NCBI GenBank assembly: GCA_025526995.1
Contig: JAHLKG010000002.1
Span: 558,001 to 622,000, forward strand
DNA: 64,000 bases
Source of the DNA: Powellomyces hirtus
Lineage: Eukaryota; Chytridiomycota; Chytridiomycetes; Spizellomycetales; Powellomycetaceae
Reading direction: 5' to 3'
Position numbers and translations under genes: made by a program. Below the pieces are notes generated by a model. That model did no database searches, had not been told where the DNA came from, and worked only from the letters and a program-made list of their open reading frames with translations. The first letter of the stretch is position 1; each line of letters starts with the position of its first letter. Positions 1 through 11,653 of the stretch are shown piece by piece.

Positions 1-855
1 TCGCGGCGCTGTACGAGATTTCAAACACGAGGCCGCGTTGCAGCGCGAGGTTGACGGTCGGCGCCTTGAGAAAGAAGGGGAGCCGCGCGCTCATGTCGAG
101 GGAAATGATGTCGCACTCGAGAACGCTGCAGGCGGCTTGGAAGAGTTTTTCCGAGGTGGGTTGGACAGCGATGAGGTCGTAGGTGAGAAGGTGGGCGTTG
201 TTGGAGTTCTGATATGACACAAAAAAAAAAAGCGGTGTCAGGGATCCGTATCCCCATATAGCGGTAACGATTATGACCGACGACTTACGAGTTGGTAATT
301 CGCGGCTATATCATCCACCACAACCGTTAGCCGCGTCAGTTGCTGGAACGGCGCTGGCGGCGGTGGGGATGCGGACACGAGCGCCGACACGCTAGACGTG
401 CACCGCTCGGCGGCCTGCGTCGTCGGAATACCCAGATCGCTGAGTTTGAGGGGCTTGATGGGGTTGGGCTAATAGACGCACAAATCCCATAATGTATTAG
501 TTACTTGGAGCAGAGAGTGCGATAGCGAAGGGGTAATTGAGGAAAGAATTGGGAGGGGGTGGTTTGCAGTATACATGTTACATTACTTTATTGGCGTCTT
601 TTCCCGAGACGGTCACTGTATATGCCGCGCCCGCATACCCAACTACAAAGTAGAAACAACGTAACGTAACGTAAAAAGATAATGAGTTAATTAATTTACT
701 TTGCTGGCTATTGTATTTGGGGGGGTGGGGGATCGAGGAGAACGGTGGGGGCGTGATTTTTTTATTTTACATTGGTGCAGCAGACGAACCGTCTTCTTGA
801 GCTCGGACATGTCCCCGCCATGCGACGGGTACGGGACATTGAGATCGAGGAACAT
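1..855 (-). CDS. RPP1: RNase P/MRP protein subunit p30 (RPP1), 3' end cut by window edge
   Basis: Protein subunit of nuclear RNase P and RNase MRP, which process tRNA and rRNA precursors. Exons in transcription order: 855-771, 642-587, 468-289, 208-<1; phases agree at every junction. The start is the ATG at 855-853. It opens the family signature MFLDLNVPYP, followed by LKKTVRLLHQ, then GYAGAAYTVTV in exon 2, NPIKPLKLSDLG and RLTVVVDD in exon 3, and YDLIAVQPTSEKLFQ, DIISLDMSARLPFFLK and NLALQRGLVFEISYS in exon 4. These follow the order of the TIM-barrel-like p30 fold (recalled). About 176 residues are visible; the C-terminal part lies beyond base 1. It is transcribed away from the SDR gene at 1240 across a 384-bp shared promoter. 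Identity is secure; exon 2 is short but its phase fits exactly. Confidence 0.93.
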
Positions 856-1239
856 TGGGTATGTGGCGCGTGCGTGTGCGGTGGTGGTGAGAGGGGAGGT
901 GGGATTGGGGGAATGTGTGAGTGGAGTAGGAATGTGTTAAAAAAAAAAAAGAAAGAAAGGATGGAAGGAAGGAAGAACACCGGAGCCTTTTGTCTTTGAT
1001 AAAATTAAAACGCGATTTCGGCCACGCCGCAGCACCAGCCACAAGCGCCTTTCCACAACGCGACACAATCAGCGACTCACAACAGCCGCTCCGCTTCCGC
1101 CTTTCCATTCCCCATCCCAGGGCGACTAGTATTCTTGGCAGTTATTCAAAAGAGTGGTTGCGTGGGTGTTTTTCATACCCATCCCCAGTATCACCAACTC
1201 CTAACTACTCACACCCAAGTTCTCATCACGTTACAAGCC
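856..1239. other. Divergent intergenic region RPP1 / SDR
   Basis: This 384-bp stretch separates two genes pointing away from each other and must hold both promoters. It contains an A-run at about 939-949 and pyrimidine-rich sequence towards 1240. I see no further gene or clear TATA box. Confidence 0.7.
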
Positions 1240-2642
1240 ATGGGCCTCACATCCTCCAAAATCCCGCTGACGAACCTCACGACGGTCGTGACGGGGTGCG
1301 ACACGGGGTTCGGGCACGAAACGGCACTGACGCTCGCCGCCACGCACAAAGCCATCGTCTACGCCGGCTGTCTCACCGCCACCGCCGTCGAGGCGTTTGA
1401 GCGGATGAAGCAGGACCAGCCGCACCTGTATGCGACCCTGCGCCCCGTGCAGCTGGATGTGACCGATTGGGACGCTGTGCAGCGGTTTGCGACCGTGCTC
1501 GAGAGAGAGTGTCCCGAAGGTGTTTTGTAGGTGGTTGGAGTTCTGGTGGTCGGCTGTGAGGGGTGGATTACTGATGAGTGTTTCTTGGGGGTTGGTGCAG
1601 CTGCTTGTTGAATAATGCGGGAATCAATATGGGCTCGCTCTTCACCTGGACCACCGTTGAGGAGTTCCGCAAGGTATGCAATTGTCACATCCTCATATTC
1701 TACAAAATGTTTTGCCTTAACTGACTTGCTATTTTCCATTGCACACCCACAGGTCATGGACGTCAACCTCATGGGTGCCATGTACATGATGAAAGCCCTC
1801 ATTCCACTCATGAGACGCTACGTGATCCAGAATCCGACGGGTCACGCGCCGAGGATTGTGAATATCACGTCGATGGCTGGACGGTGAGTTTGGGGATAAG
1901 GAGTCGAAGGGGGCATCTGAGAAATTTTTCGGCGAAGATCTGATGGGAGAGTGGGGGTGCGTAATGCACATTTATTTATTATTTATTTAGGACGGTCGCA
2001 CCGATCCTGTCGGCGTACTGTACCTCCAAATGGGCCCTCGAAGCACTGTCCGACTCGGTTCGTCAGGAATTGCGGCCGTTTGGAATTCGGGTCGCGATTA
2101 TCGAACCGTGGTTTGCGAGGTAAACAAAATGGTCACCCCAGCGCTCGTGTCTTGCGCCACGACTCTTTTTTTACTTTTTGGGTCGATCCACATGCAGCAC
2201 CCCACTCGTGGTCGGCAACGTGGAAGGCGAGGTCAAGAAAATCCGCGACCGGTTCGCGGGGCTCGCCAACCGCACCGACTATGGCGACCCGTACCTCGAG
2301 GCCGCCCTCGCTACCCGCCACGAACCGCCGGCGTTGACCATGAAACCCGGCCAGGTCATCAATGTTCTGATTGCCACGATCCAGGCCCAGGAGCCAAAGT
2401 AAGTCGGACTGACAAATCGATTCCCCCCCGCCGCATGTAGTCGCACACCGCAAAAAACATTGACCATTTCAATTTCTGAAAGGCACCGGCAGATTGTAGG
2501 CGCCATTGGCCGCGTCATCGCCTTCCTCTACATGCTCCTCCCCTCCCGCATCATGGACCCCATCTCGGCCAGCAGCTTTGGAAACGTCAAACCCCATGGT
2601 GCCGTCCGCAATGGTCGGCAAGGCCTCCTATCATGGCTGTAG
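1240..2642 (+). CDS. Classical short-chain dehydrogenase/reductase (retinol/17-beta-hydroxysteroid dehydrogenase-like)
   Basis: NAD(P)-dependent oxidoreductase of about 326 aa. Exons: 1240-1526, 1601-1673, 1753-1883, 1991-2119, 2198-2398, 2483-2642, all GT-AG and in phase. The Rossmann cofactor motif [12 protein letters not shown] lies near residue 20, the structural NNAG motif at the start of exon 2, the catalytic Ser in NITSMAGR, and the catalytic Tyr/Lys in YCTSK in exon 4. The order and the motif RVAIIEPWF resemble the SDR9C group (RDH5/HSD17B6-like); this is from recalled family features. Substrate cannot be read from sequence. The C-terminus carries a hydrophobic stretch ([18 protein letters not shown]) that could associate with membrane. 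The ATG at 1240 fits, because the cofactor motif sits at the usual distance. Fold certain, physiological substrate unknown. Confidence 0.9.
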
Positions 2643-2891
2643 AGGCGGGCGTTGTAAAACCCATCCCTCTCCATAGAAAGACCCCAAGGATCTCGAACGA
2701 GAATTTGTTTATCAGACTGGGATAGTGTAGTGGGTATACACACCCCACCCCCCGGCTAGGAACTGTTTTTAGGTAGATTGAACTCGGGTCAGATTTCTAT
2801 AGAAACACTGTGTTTCTTATCGGATTTTTTCCTTTCTGGTTTGGGCTCTGCCCTCCGTCACCCCCGCCCCATCTGTCTGTATGACCCGCAC

Positions 2892-5065
2892 TCAAGCCAG
2901 ATGCCCGTCCATAACGGGGGTATGTATGTACAGTTTTGGGTGTGCGCCCCCCCCCCCCTGTGGGTGAGTGAGGGGAGAGAGAGTTGCGTCGCGCGCGGGG
3001 AAACGGGCGCGGTCGGAGGTGTGTGTCGATCGGCATGCTGCCGTGACGTTCCGCAATGCAATGCAACGCAACGCTTCCGCGCTTTTCGCTCTCTCGTCGT
3101 GGGGGGGGGGGGGGGGAGGTTTATTGTAACCCGGTCGCGACCCGGTACCGCCGTGCGCGAAACGGGGGTGGGGGTGTTGATGTGGGTGGTCTAAACCAAA
3201 AAAAAAAAACCAAAAGAAAACAGAAAAGGGATACATGAATGAGTTGTCCCAGAAATCAACACGCTGGTTCTTTCGCCCTTTTTTTATTTTCTTTTCTACG
3301 TACCGCGGTATATGCTTAAGCTTAAGCTCCGCCGGCGCCGGCGCACACAAGGGGACGGGTAACGGCGGAAACGTGGGTGGTACGCGGTTGGATGTTTCTG
3401 TTTCTGTTTCTTTTTCGATAAACGACGGAATCTGCATAGCTTCCATGGGTGGCGTCGGGGTTTGAGGAGTCGGGGGGCGGCGAGGGAGAGGCTGGGGTGG
3501 TTGCGCGTGCGTGACGGCGGGGTTGGGGGGACAGAGGAGGGATGCGTCGATGGATGCGTGCGGAGTGGTGGTGGTGGTGGCGATCGAGGTCGGGGTTTTG
3601 CTTTTGGGGGGTGACGGCGTGGGCGTCAGACTTGTACTTGTTTTGGGGCGGGTTGAGGCCGGATATGCCGGTGCTTCCACATCAACCTCCTGCGACGCCG
3701 CTCCGTCAAGCGACAGACACCCGCCTCCACCGAGCTCAACAAACACCCGCTCGACAAATGCATAATCGACCCGATCGCCATACTCGAGTGCACTCAAGTA
3801 CCTCCATAACCGCCCCAACGGCGCCGGGAGTCCCTCGGTAATATGGGCAAAACCACTCCGACCACTTGCATCTGCGCCATCCACATCCGCATCCACAATG
3901 CCATGATGCAACTGCTTGATTTCCGCAATCCGACTCTTCTCCCGGCCTTTCCACGGCAACGACCCCGTCACACACTCGACCACGACATAAAACAGGGACC
4001 ACAGGTCATCCACCGGGCTCAAATCCAGCCCGGCGTGGGCCCGCGGGGACGCGTAGCGCGATGTGCCGCGGAACCCGACTTTGCTCCGCGCGGGCAGGAC
4101 GGTGTTGTCAGTACTCGACAGGTACCGTCGCGAGAGCCCGAAATCGATAATGTAGATGCGCGCGCAATCAAGTGCCGAGGACGGCGGCGTCGTCGTGCGC
4201 GCTGTTTCGAGACAGAAATTCCCGGGCTTGACGTCCCGATGCACGATCCCGACCCCGTGCAGTGTTTCCAGAGCGTGCAGCATCTGGACCGCGAGGTGCG
4301 ACGTGGCCGCGAGGGAGAAGCGGTGTGTTGGCGTCGTGCGGCGGATGTCGGATAAACTACGAACAGAAAGAAAAAAAAAAACAACGAGAGTTTCATGGCG
4401 GCGTTACCGTTAGGGTTCGCAGAGAAAACAAAGTATGACAAAAAGGGAAAACCCCAGTGTGTGTGTTTTTGCCCCCGCACTCACTTTGGTCCCAACAACC
4501 GCATCACCAGATAACTATACACCCCGCCGCCCACGCCTCTCTCCCTTCCTCTCGCCGCACTCCTCTCCACCGCGAATTTCCCGGCAGCGATGAAATCCGC
4601 GACCCACGGCGACGGGGTCGCGGATGACGACGCTGTGAGTTTTTTCAGCACTGCGATTTCGAGCCGCAGGACTTGTTTCTTGGCGGACGGCGGCTCGATC
4701 TTGATCGCGACCTGGGTCTGCGTGTGGGTGTCGAGCGCTGCGTGGACGAGACCAAAGGCGCCTTTGCCTAATAAATGCAGCTGGAGGTCACAGTCAGGAT
4801 GAGAAAATTAGCATTAGATTGGCTGCTGTGTTTTTGTGTTTTCCTGTTTGTCGGTTCCGGCATTGCTTACGATTCTCCACCGTCGATGCACCACAATCCC
4901 CTCCAGGCTCGCACACGGCCCTGTTTCGTTCGTCGTCGTCGTCGTCGCCATCGGACCACCACCCTGCCGTTGTTTCTGAAAATACTGCGGTTTCGGTTTC
5001 GGATTCTGGTGTTGACAAGGGTGCTGCTGCAGACTCAATGTCCCGTCCCTCACGGCCGTGAGCAT
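2892..5065 (-). CDS. Tau-tubulin-kinase-like (CK1 superfamily) protein kinase
   Basis: Serine/threonine kinase. Exons in transcription order: 5065-4871, 4780-4485, 4356 onward. The reading frame runs to a stop at 2892, giving up to 651 aa. Seen: ATP loop LGKGAFGLVHAAL, catalytic Lys in VAIKIEPP, Glu in LRLEIAVLKKL, the family hallmark GPNLSDIRR, catalytic loop HRDVKPGNFC, IIDFGLSRRYL (intact DFG), then GTSRYASPRAH and VDDLWSLFYVVVE. HRDVKPGNFC plus GPNLSDIRR is closer to TTBK/Asator kinases than to ordinary casein kinase 1. All catalytic residues are present, so it should be active. After the kinase domain comes a Pro/Thr-rich tail. The last roughly 110 codons run through homopolymer tracts and look non-coding, so the true 3' end is uncertain and may involve another intron (possible donor near 3304). 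Metazoan TTBK2 acts in ciliogenesis; a similar role here is inference. Confidence 0.8.
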
Positions 5066-5777
5066 TTCCAAAAAAAAAAAAACAAAACAACAACAACCCT
5101 TTTAGCAAAACAGGGCGAGAGTGGTTGGGGGAGGTTGCGCTGGGATTTTTCGATATGTGCGATGCGGAGTTTTGTTTATCGTATCGTATGCGTAATCGTA
5201 TGCGTTATTGTTGTGCACCCCAGAGCAGGAAAAAGAGTGATTGACACCGCGCACTGTGATGTGTTATGTCAACTGAATAGCAAATACTGGGGCCCGTGTG
5301 TGAGGGTGTATGTTCTGTCAACGTTGCGCAGTTACTGAGTACAGCCCTGGAACGCGAGTTGACGACGTGACACGTTTCTCACGCGTCCAAAGCGAGAGTA
5401 TCTCTTTTTAATTATGTCAGCTGCCCGAAATGAGAAAAGCCGCGTTTCGTCTCGGGGGTTAAAAGGTCGAGTTGCAGCTCCGTTTTTCTCCGCATTGATA
5501 TGTTATTTGGAGTACCTACCTACCCACGTAACCCGTGGGGAGTGTAGCAGAGTATTTTGAATCTCTAGGCACCCAGTCTCCCGCAGGCTTGTTTTATATG
5601 GTTTGCGCAGCAATGTGACTGGTTTGCGCAGCAAGCGTTTACGGAGGGGTTTGTGGGGTTTGATGAACGGGCGTTGATCATAATGAATTTGCCAGAGCAA
5701 AGTATATGTGACAGCAAATAAAAAGGATGGGGGGGGGGGGGGGGTGCGCTGGTGCGCATGTGTCGCAGCCTGTGTCT
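5066..5777. other. Intergenic region between kinase start and SPP2/GPKOW 3' end
   Basis: About 700 bp with no supported gene. It carries an A-run at about 5070-5081 and a G-run at about 5729-5743. It should contain the kinase promoter. Translated frames here are short and show no family motif. Confidence 0.65.
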
Positions 5778-7576
5778 CTACTCCACATACTCGGCAACCT
5801 CATCATACGTGAATGTATAGTACTGCAAATCCGCCTCCATCTGTACCACCACGCGTTCCTCCTCCTTGTGGTTCTCCTTCAGTATTCCCAAGTGTCCCAC
5901 CAGGTTTGGCTCCTTCTCATATTGCACGACACATACGTGTGTATTGGTCGCGGCGGGTATGATGGTTTCGACGTGTTTGGTTCTGACTGCGTCAACGAGG
6001 TGCCCGCTGTCGAGGCGGACGACGCATTGGTCGGCGGAAAAGACGTCTTGGATGATCCCCTTTTGGTTGTAGTGGCGCCCGCGGTCGAGGGATTTGGAGA
6101 TGATGCGGACGCGGATGTGGGGGCGGAGCCAGGAAGAAGAAGAAAATGATGACGATGATGATGATGGAGCGAGCCGTGAGGAGCTGGATTCGCGGGTAGA
6201 AGAGGACCGCCGCGGGGTTAGGTCCTCCAACCACACACGGGCAACTTCCCCCATTTTGCTCAGTTCGACTTTCGCGACCGTTCCTGAATCGCGTACTTTG
6301 ATTTCCGTAATCACCCCACTTTGCCCCTCATGTCGACCCGCCGTCACCGTCACCTTATCGCCTACTCGCAGGACCGCATCCCGTGGTGGTGGTGGTGGCG
6401 GGATATCCGTCTTCCCCTTCTCCCTTCGCGTTCGTGGCACATCCGTCGACACCGGTCGCGATGTAACGTCCGCAAGTGGATCCGCTTGTCGCTTCTCTCC
6501 CGGTTTAATGTACTTTTTTTGTTTGACTTCCAACACGGGAGCGGGGGTGGCGCCGAGTCCGAGGAGATGCGGGCGGGATTTGAGGGATATGGGTTCGGTC
6601 AACCCATTAGGGTTCTTGCCTACCGCTCTGCCCTGCTCCCACCCCATCCCGCGAAGCAGAGCTTTGCCAAACTCTTCAATTGGGACGCGTTCGTAATCAT
6701 CCATAGTGGATTCGTCGGGGCGCAAGTTGACGTCGTGTCGGTACTTTTCTACTACGTCTTCTAGGCCTTCGAGGCCCGGCACGGCGTTTTCGGCTAGGAT
6801 GGGTAGGTAGCTGATGCGAGGCCGGCCGTCCTCCTGCTCTTCGGCGGCGTCTCGCAACACTGCTGCTAATGCTTCGTCGTCCACTGTCATGGGTTCAGCG
6901 GGCCCTTCATCCGTAACCGTAACTGTTTCCGTCTGTGTGGTTTCGGTTACTGTCGTTGTGGTATCGTCCGTCATCACCACTTTTCGTTTCTTCATTACTT
7001 GCAAACCCCACTGTTTTCCGCCCGCGGTCGCACCCTCTGCTGCCACAGTGGTAGTATGGCTCTCCTCCGTGACCGTCTCGGTTGCTGTTGGCGTATTCTC
7101 GGGTGAACGCGGTCGACTGCCAGTAACTGATTGGGATGGTGTGCTGACGTCTATCTGCATGTCTTCGGAGCCCGGACTCGAGGCTCCCGAACCGTTGGCG
7201 ATACCCCGCCATTGGTTCTTCTTGATAAGGGGAATTACCATGGATGCTTTGACTTCGGGACGGCGGGACCTGTACGTAGAGTAAACGTTGAGTGAGTGAT
7301 TCAATACTTCGGACAGAACATAGTCCGCCATCTTCAAGGCAGCATTTTTGCAACGCTAAACACCCACCCTATAAAATCCGCCCCCGATATCTCGTTCACC
7401 AACTCATCCTGCATCCCAGTTCTCTGCTGCCCTGCGTCGTCCTCCCCACCCTCATCCTCAAAAGAGTTAAACGCTCCCTGAAGTCGCCTATTCCCTAACG
7501 AAATGCGCGAAAACGCCTGACTGCCCGGGGTGCTCTGCCGTGAGCCTGCTTGTGATGACCGGCCGGTGGTGGACAT
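5778..7576 (-). CDS. SPP2: Spliceosomal G-patch and KOW domain protein (Spp2/GPKOW)
   Basis: Partner of the Prp2/DHX16 helicase in spliceosome activation (family knowledge). Exons: 7576-7368 and 7269-5778, about 566 aa; the junction is in phase and gives IGSRRPEVKASMVIPLI, the VIPLI motif being conserved in GPKOW. Domains seen: low-complexity N-terminus; G-patch about the middle (ALLRGMGWEQGRAVGKN, then GLTEPISLKSRP and LLGLGA); first KOW (VGDKVTVTAGRHEGQSGVI); a Ser-rich linker; second KOW (IRVRIISKSLDRGRHYNQKG to HLVDAVRTKHVETIIP); and a C-terminal region ending DEVAEYVE. This is the long animal/plant-type form; yeast Spp2 is much shorter and lacks KOW domains. It starts 211 bp from the divergent peptidyl-tRNA hydrolase gene. 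Identity is very likely. Confidence 0.9.
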
Positions 7577-7787
7577 GATGGATTAAAGATATATGTACAA
7601 TGTGTGAAACGGGAATGTAAAGGACGAGAAGGAGGGTTTATGCAACTGCGCAGTCGCTAACCGCGCCACAACCTTCTCGTTGGTCTTCCTTCCTGGTCCC
7701 CGCCTGCTTTTCACTTACTTTTTTCTGCACATTCGCACACTTTGATCATATCCCCCGTTCAATACCCTCGTCAGCAACGAAAATCCA

Positions 7788-8680
7788 ATGGCAGCCAAAG
7801 ATTTAGGACGTTTACTGGCAAGTATCCGCTCACAACCCTGCCCACCAATCCACCCATATCCTAATCCGCCGCATTTGTCTATCCCAGGTAGTAGGTCTCG
7901 GCAATCACAGCCACCCCCAAACACGGCACAACGTCGGAATGATGGCCCTCGACTACACTGTGAGCAAACTGATTGGCACAGCGCCCGGGACATGGCGGAT
8001 ATCGAAAAGCATTGGAGGGTTCATAACGGAAACGGTCTTGGACGCTGAGAGTGTTAAGGGGATGCCGGAGGGATGGGCCCGCCATGTCATTTTTTTGAAA
8101 CCGAGGACGTTTATGAATTTCAGTGGAGGACCGGTCGTGAGAGCTAGTATGTTGCAGGCAGGAGAAGACGTATGGCCGTATTTTTTGTGGCTGATGGATG
8201 TTGTTATGCTTTTATTTCAGTACGGGAGTTGAGTGTGGCTCCGTCAGATATCATAGTCCTCCACGATGATCTGCAGCGAAAACTTGCGGCGGTCTCCGTC
8301 AAGAAGGCTGGAAGTGCAAGGTAACGTCACCCCCTCGCCGACCCCGCCTCATTTCACTCGCTTTTTCCTCATTCGCTCCAACGCCCAAGTGGTCACAACG
8401 GTCTGAAATCCATGATAGCGTCTCTGAAATCTGACGTGTGTAAAGACACGTTTGCTGCTTCATTATCTACTCGCCATTAACCACCACTTGCATTTAGGAT
8501 TTCCAACGAATCCGAATCGGGATTGATCGCCCCGCATCGAAGGATCCGGGTGACGTGGGCGATTACGTCTTACAGCGCTTCAGGGACGCGGAGATTGAGA
8601 AGTTGAAAAGTGATGGATATCCGACTTCCCATAAGGCGCTCCTGCAGCTCATCAAGGCTTCAAAAGGCATGGCGAGTTAG
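7788..8680 (+). CDS. PTH1: Peptidyl-tRNA hydrolase, bacterial Pth1 type
   Basis: Frees tRNA from peptidyl-tRNA dropped by the ribosome; in fungi the Pth1 type is usually mitochondrial. About 205 aa. Exons: 7788-7817, 7888-8146, 8221-8320, 8390-8435, 8498-8680. Intron 1 has a GC donor (GCAAGT) rather than GT; splicing there joins the leader to VVGLGNHSHPQTRHNVGMMA, which carries the family Asn and the catalytic His in RHNVG. Further motifs: FLKPRTFMNFSG, the catalytic-site Asp in IVLHDDLQ, and AGSASGHNGLKSMIASL assembled across two junctions, then RIRIGIDRP and DYVLQRF. The short leader (MAAKDLGRLL) is not an obvious presequence, so an upstream start or cytosolic location remains possible. It shares a 211-bp divergent promoter with SPP2. 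Confidence 0.92.
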
Positions 8681-9249
8681 GATAATGTTGTCCGTGGAGC
8701 AGCCTTCTTCCACATTCCGTCCGCGGCTCTCTGCTGTCTCCACAATTTGAGAGGAACCTCGCGATTTGGTGTCATTGTGCAAGCGGAAGTTTGCAAGCTA
8801 GAAGACTGGTGTTGGTGGATAGCGCATCTCCTGGCGCCTCTTTTGATTCTTTTTTTTGGGTGTTCTGTATATAGATTTACTCTAGACTAGATATATACAA
8901 CATAGCATCTCAGATCCCCTCGTGGATTGGGAATTTTCCAAGTGAGCGGGGCGAGTTACTGCTGCTGACTCGCATATCTGCAATGACCCGTTCTATCTAT
9001 TCTGCTTTGAAGCAAGTCTTGATCGGCAACTCCTCTGAGCGATCCCGATATTGATGAGATTCCCGTCCGCTGTCCGCCGATTACCGCGCAGCCGAAACGC
9101 TGCTTCGATGCGGGAAAGCGACCAGGCTCAGCAATGGCTCGCAATACGAGTGGCGAGCGCTCATGCATCCCATGTTTTTCCCCGCGCATAGGACAGGTGA
9201 AGGTGCATCATCGCCAATTAACGTGCGCACCGTTTAGCAAGAGCTGCCA
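8681..9249. other. Convergent 3' intergenic region PTH1 / USB1
   Basis: About 570 bp between two convergent genes, so mainly 3' UTR and termination sequence. Translated frames here have no recognisable motif. I see no repeats or RNA gene. Confidence 0.65.
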
Positions 9250-10465
9250 TCAGCTCACCAAAGGCCACTTGAAAACCTTGTTCCCAATAACACACGTGAC
9301 GCAATCCAGCACAACGTGTTCCATCATCAAATCCGGATAAAACTTCTTCAGTCGTTCAATGAAGGTCGTATCCAGTGCATCGCCCAGTGCCCAAGCAAAA
9401 GACGCGTGAAATAACGGCGTCTGGCAGAATCGAAGGTGGATATATGGTTAGAGGAACCGGATAGGTGGGGGAATAGTGCAACGACGGAGAATGTGTGCAC
9501 CTCGTAGAACACCTGTTTTCCGAATTGCTGGATTACGTTATCAACATCTTTCAGAAAGAGTTTCAGCTAGATGGAAAACTTGGTGAGGATAGTACTTCGG
9601 GGCTGCGAGGGTAAACGTGGATTCTGACCTGCTGCCCACCAGATCCGACGTCAAGCCCCAGAAACGACCGCGTTTGTTCGTCATTCATGTAATGACCGAT
9701 CTTTTGGAAGCGCATGGGGAATCTGCGTTGTTAAATTGGAAGAAAATCGTAAATCATCTTTGACCCAGTGATGTTCATGTTCCGCAACAAATAAGCCACA
9801 CCTCCGTCGGCCCTCCATCCGCTTGCCCAACAGCTGGACAAAGCGGTCAATTTGGAACACTTTGAGGTATATTGTGCGCGACAAACTGACGTGCAGTCCA
9901 CCCTCTAGCGGATCAACGGCCTGTGCGGTCGGAACGGTTTCTCGTATAACTGTCATCATTCGGTCAAGAAGGTCTTGAAGTTCCGCAGAAGGACGGACTG
10001 GCCAAACCCGGTGTGCGTTAGCTTGTGTAAATCCTATTGGGAGATAGGGAACAGGAACTCACAGGCAAAGTAGACGTAGGTAGCCCAGTTCCCTGCAATA
10101 TGGGGCACGGTTCGGGGAGGTCTTTCTGGGACATTGTCGGCCGGGGACGCAACTGGCGCGGAAGTGACGGTCTTGTCAGGCTGGTCTTTCGACGGACGTA
10201 CATCCAAAGCTTTCGGCTACCGTCACACATCAGACAGTCAGTCAGATCACGACGCCTCCATGGTCACAGCTCTCCAGACAAGAACCTCTACTGGCTTCAG
10301 ACTCGCTGCAGGCACCGCACCGTTTTCCTTCTTCAACCTCTTGCATGGCCCAGCACCAACGGAAATTGATCTTTTTCGGTGTTGCGCAAGCGAGGTGCCG
10401 TTTAGCCCACCCCCGTCTTCCGCTTCAGCTTCATCTGAGGAGCTCGCATAGTCAACCAATTGCAT
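9250..10465 (-). CDS. USB1: U6 snRNA 3'-end exonuclease/phosphodiesterase USB1 (Mpn1)
   Basis: 2H-phosphodiesterase that trims and caps U6 snRNA 3' ends (family knowledge). About 292 aa. Exons: 10465-10292, 10216-10063, 10021-9802, 9722-9629, 9566-9501, 9420-9250, all in phase. The protein begins MQLVDYASSSDEAEAED, like other USB1 proteins. After a basic linker come HIAGNWATYVYF, the first catalytic motif HVSLS (about residue 153) followed by RTIYLKVFQID, then TRSFLGLDV, and the second catalytic motif HASFAWALGD (about residue 241). Both HxS motifs are intact, so it should be active. It is convergent with PTH1. The start ATG is the third in its frame; the two upstream would add an unconserved extension, so I chose the one opening the conserved LVDY stretch. 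Confidence 0.9.
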
Positions 10466-11653
10466 CTTGGTGGACTGCCTTCCATCTTTGAGGGAGCCAG
10501 CATTTTCACAATGTTTGTACGTAAGCGGAAACGCCACCTGTCAATGTTTGAGGCGGTTCCCCAATGCGGAACAATTGACAGGTGGGATAGGATAAGTTAA
10601 GCGTAAGTTATTTGATACTGCTCTCCGAACGTTGGGAAGAAACTAGGATCAACTCTATACACAACACACGGAGGTCCCTCGGGACGATAATGGACGATAA
10701 TAAGCTTGTCTTTGGAGCAGATCATACAATTTGTTATCTGAGGTCGTTTGAGAGCGAGCAGACCTAGTCCCCAATCACCCACGCCATTTACAGCGCTATG
10801 CAGTTGCCGAGATTTGGTACCTTGACACCTCTAATTGATTGTAGAATCTTGGCCGGTGCTTGGTGACGTCCGGGGAGATCCCATTGAGCTGGTCAAAGGC
10901 CGCGCCGAAGACTTAGTGGCAGTGCGTTATCCCGCCGACGTTGATACTAGACTCCACAACCTGAAATGGCTTCATCCTAACTCGACATCTCCCTTGTGTG
11001 AGATTTTTGACACACCAGCAATTACATATGTCAACGACAAATGCGCATTGTCTCAGACAATAAGATCGATGATCATCTGCTACACCCTGCTCTCCTTCCA
11101 GTGTGGGCGGTGCATCTCTCCATTCTTGGCAGGTTTACGTCGACAGTATACTTTCAAAGGAAAAGAATCTGGAACGTTGGCCATGCTAATCACATTGTGC
11201 GATGTGTCAGTAACAAATCAAAAACAAAATTCACAAAAAAATGTGGAGTCTGCTGCGCGTCAGCCGAGATTGAGGTCTTAGAACCTGAACTGTGTCGCGG
11301 CAGTGCGCGTCATGTGCAATACCGGCCGATCCCTACGACTAAGGAACATGTTTGACTTATGTGTTGCCCTCGACCGTCAAACAAGCAGCATTGACAATTT
11401 GATTCAGGAACCGCCAACTCGTGCTAAACAGTATTCGCCACCTTTTTGCAACTTTTTTTTGTATACATACGATTTCTTGTAGTTGTTTCAGTCAATCTGC
11501 ATGGCAGTGTTCCTGCGGAGATAGAGACATCCCCTTCCGGCTTACGGTCCCTGAAGATATTTTTCGCTTTTGAATATTTTTTTGCGCTAAAACGTGCGGA
11601 GTCGTAATCTCACCGGAGACACCACTGCCAACCGATCCCTCAGAGACAAAAAA
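10466..11653. other. Long mostly unassigned region upstream of USB1
   Basis: About 1.2 kb without a confident gene. It contains the orphan minus-strand segment described at 10597-10830 and, on the plus strand from about 10846 to 11100, an open stretch reading GRAEDLVAVRYPADVDTRL that looks coding but has no start, end or family match I recognise. It may be a decayed gene. The USB1 promoter must also lie here. Confidence 0.45.
10597..10830 (-). pseudogene. Orphan coding-looking segment, possibly a terminal exon or gene remnant
   Basis: An open frame of 78 codons runs from a good acceptor (ATTAG at about 10833-10831) to a stop at 10597. It contains VNGVGDWGLGLLALKRPQ and ends DPSFFPTFGEQYQITYA. 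No start codon or upstream exon with a matching donor was found, and the opposite strand just upstream also has a long open frame. I do not recognise the family. It could be the last exon of an unfound gene, a remnant, or chance. Confidence 0.25.

Noticed and set aside
6094..7284. Several plus-strand frames of 150-200 codons
   Set aside because: Antisense to the G-patch/KOW exons of SPP2, which carry clear domain motifs.
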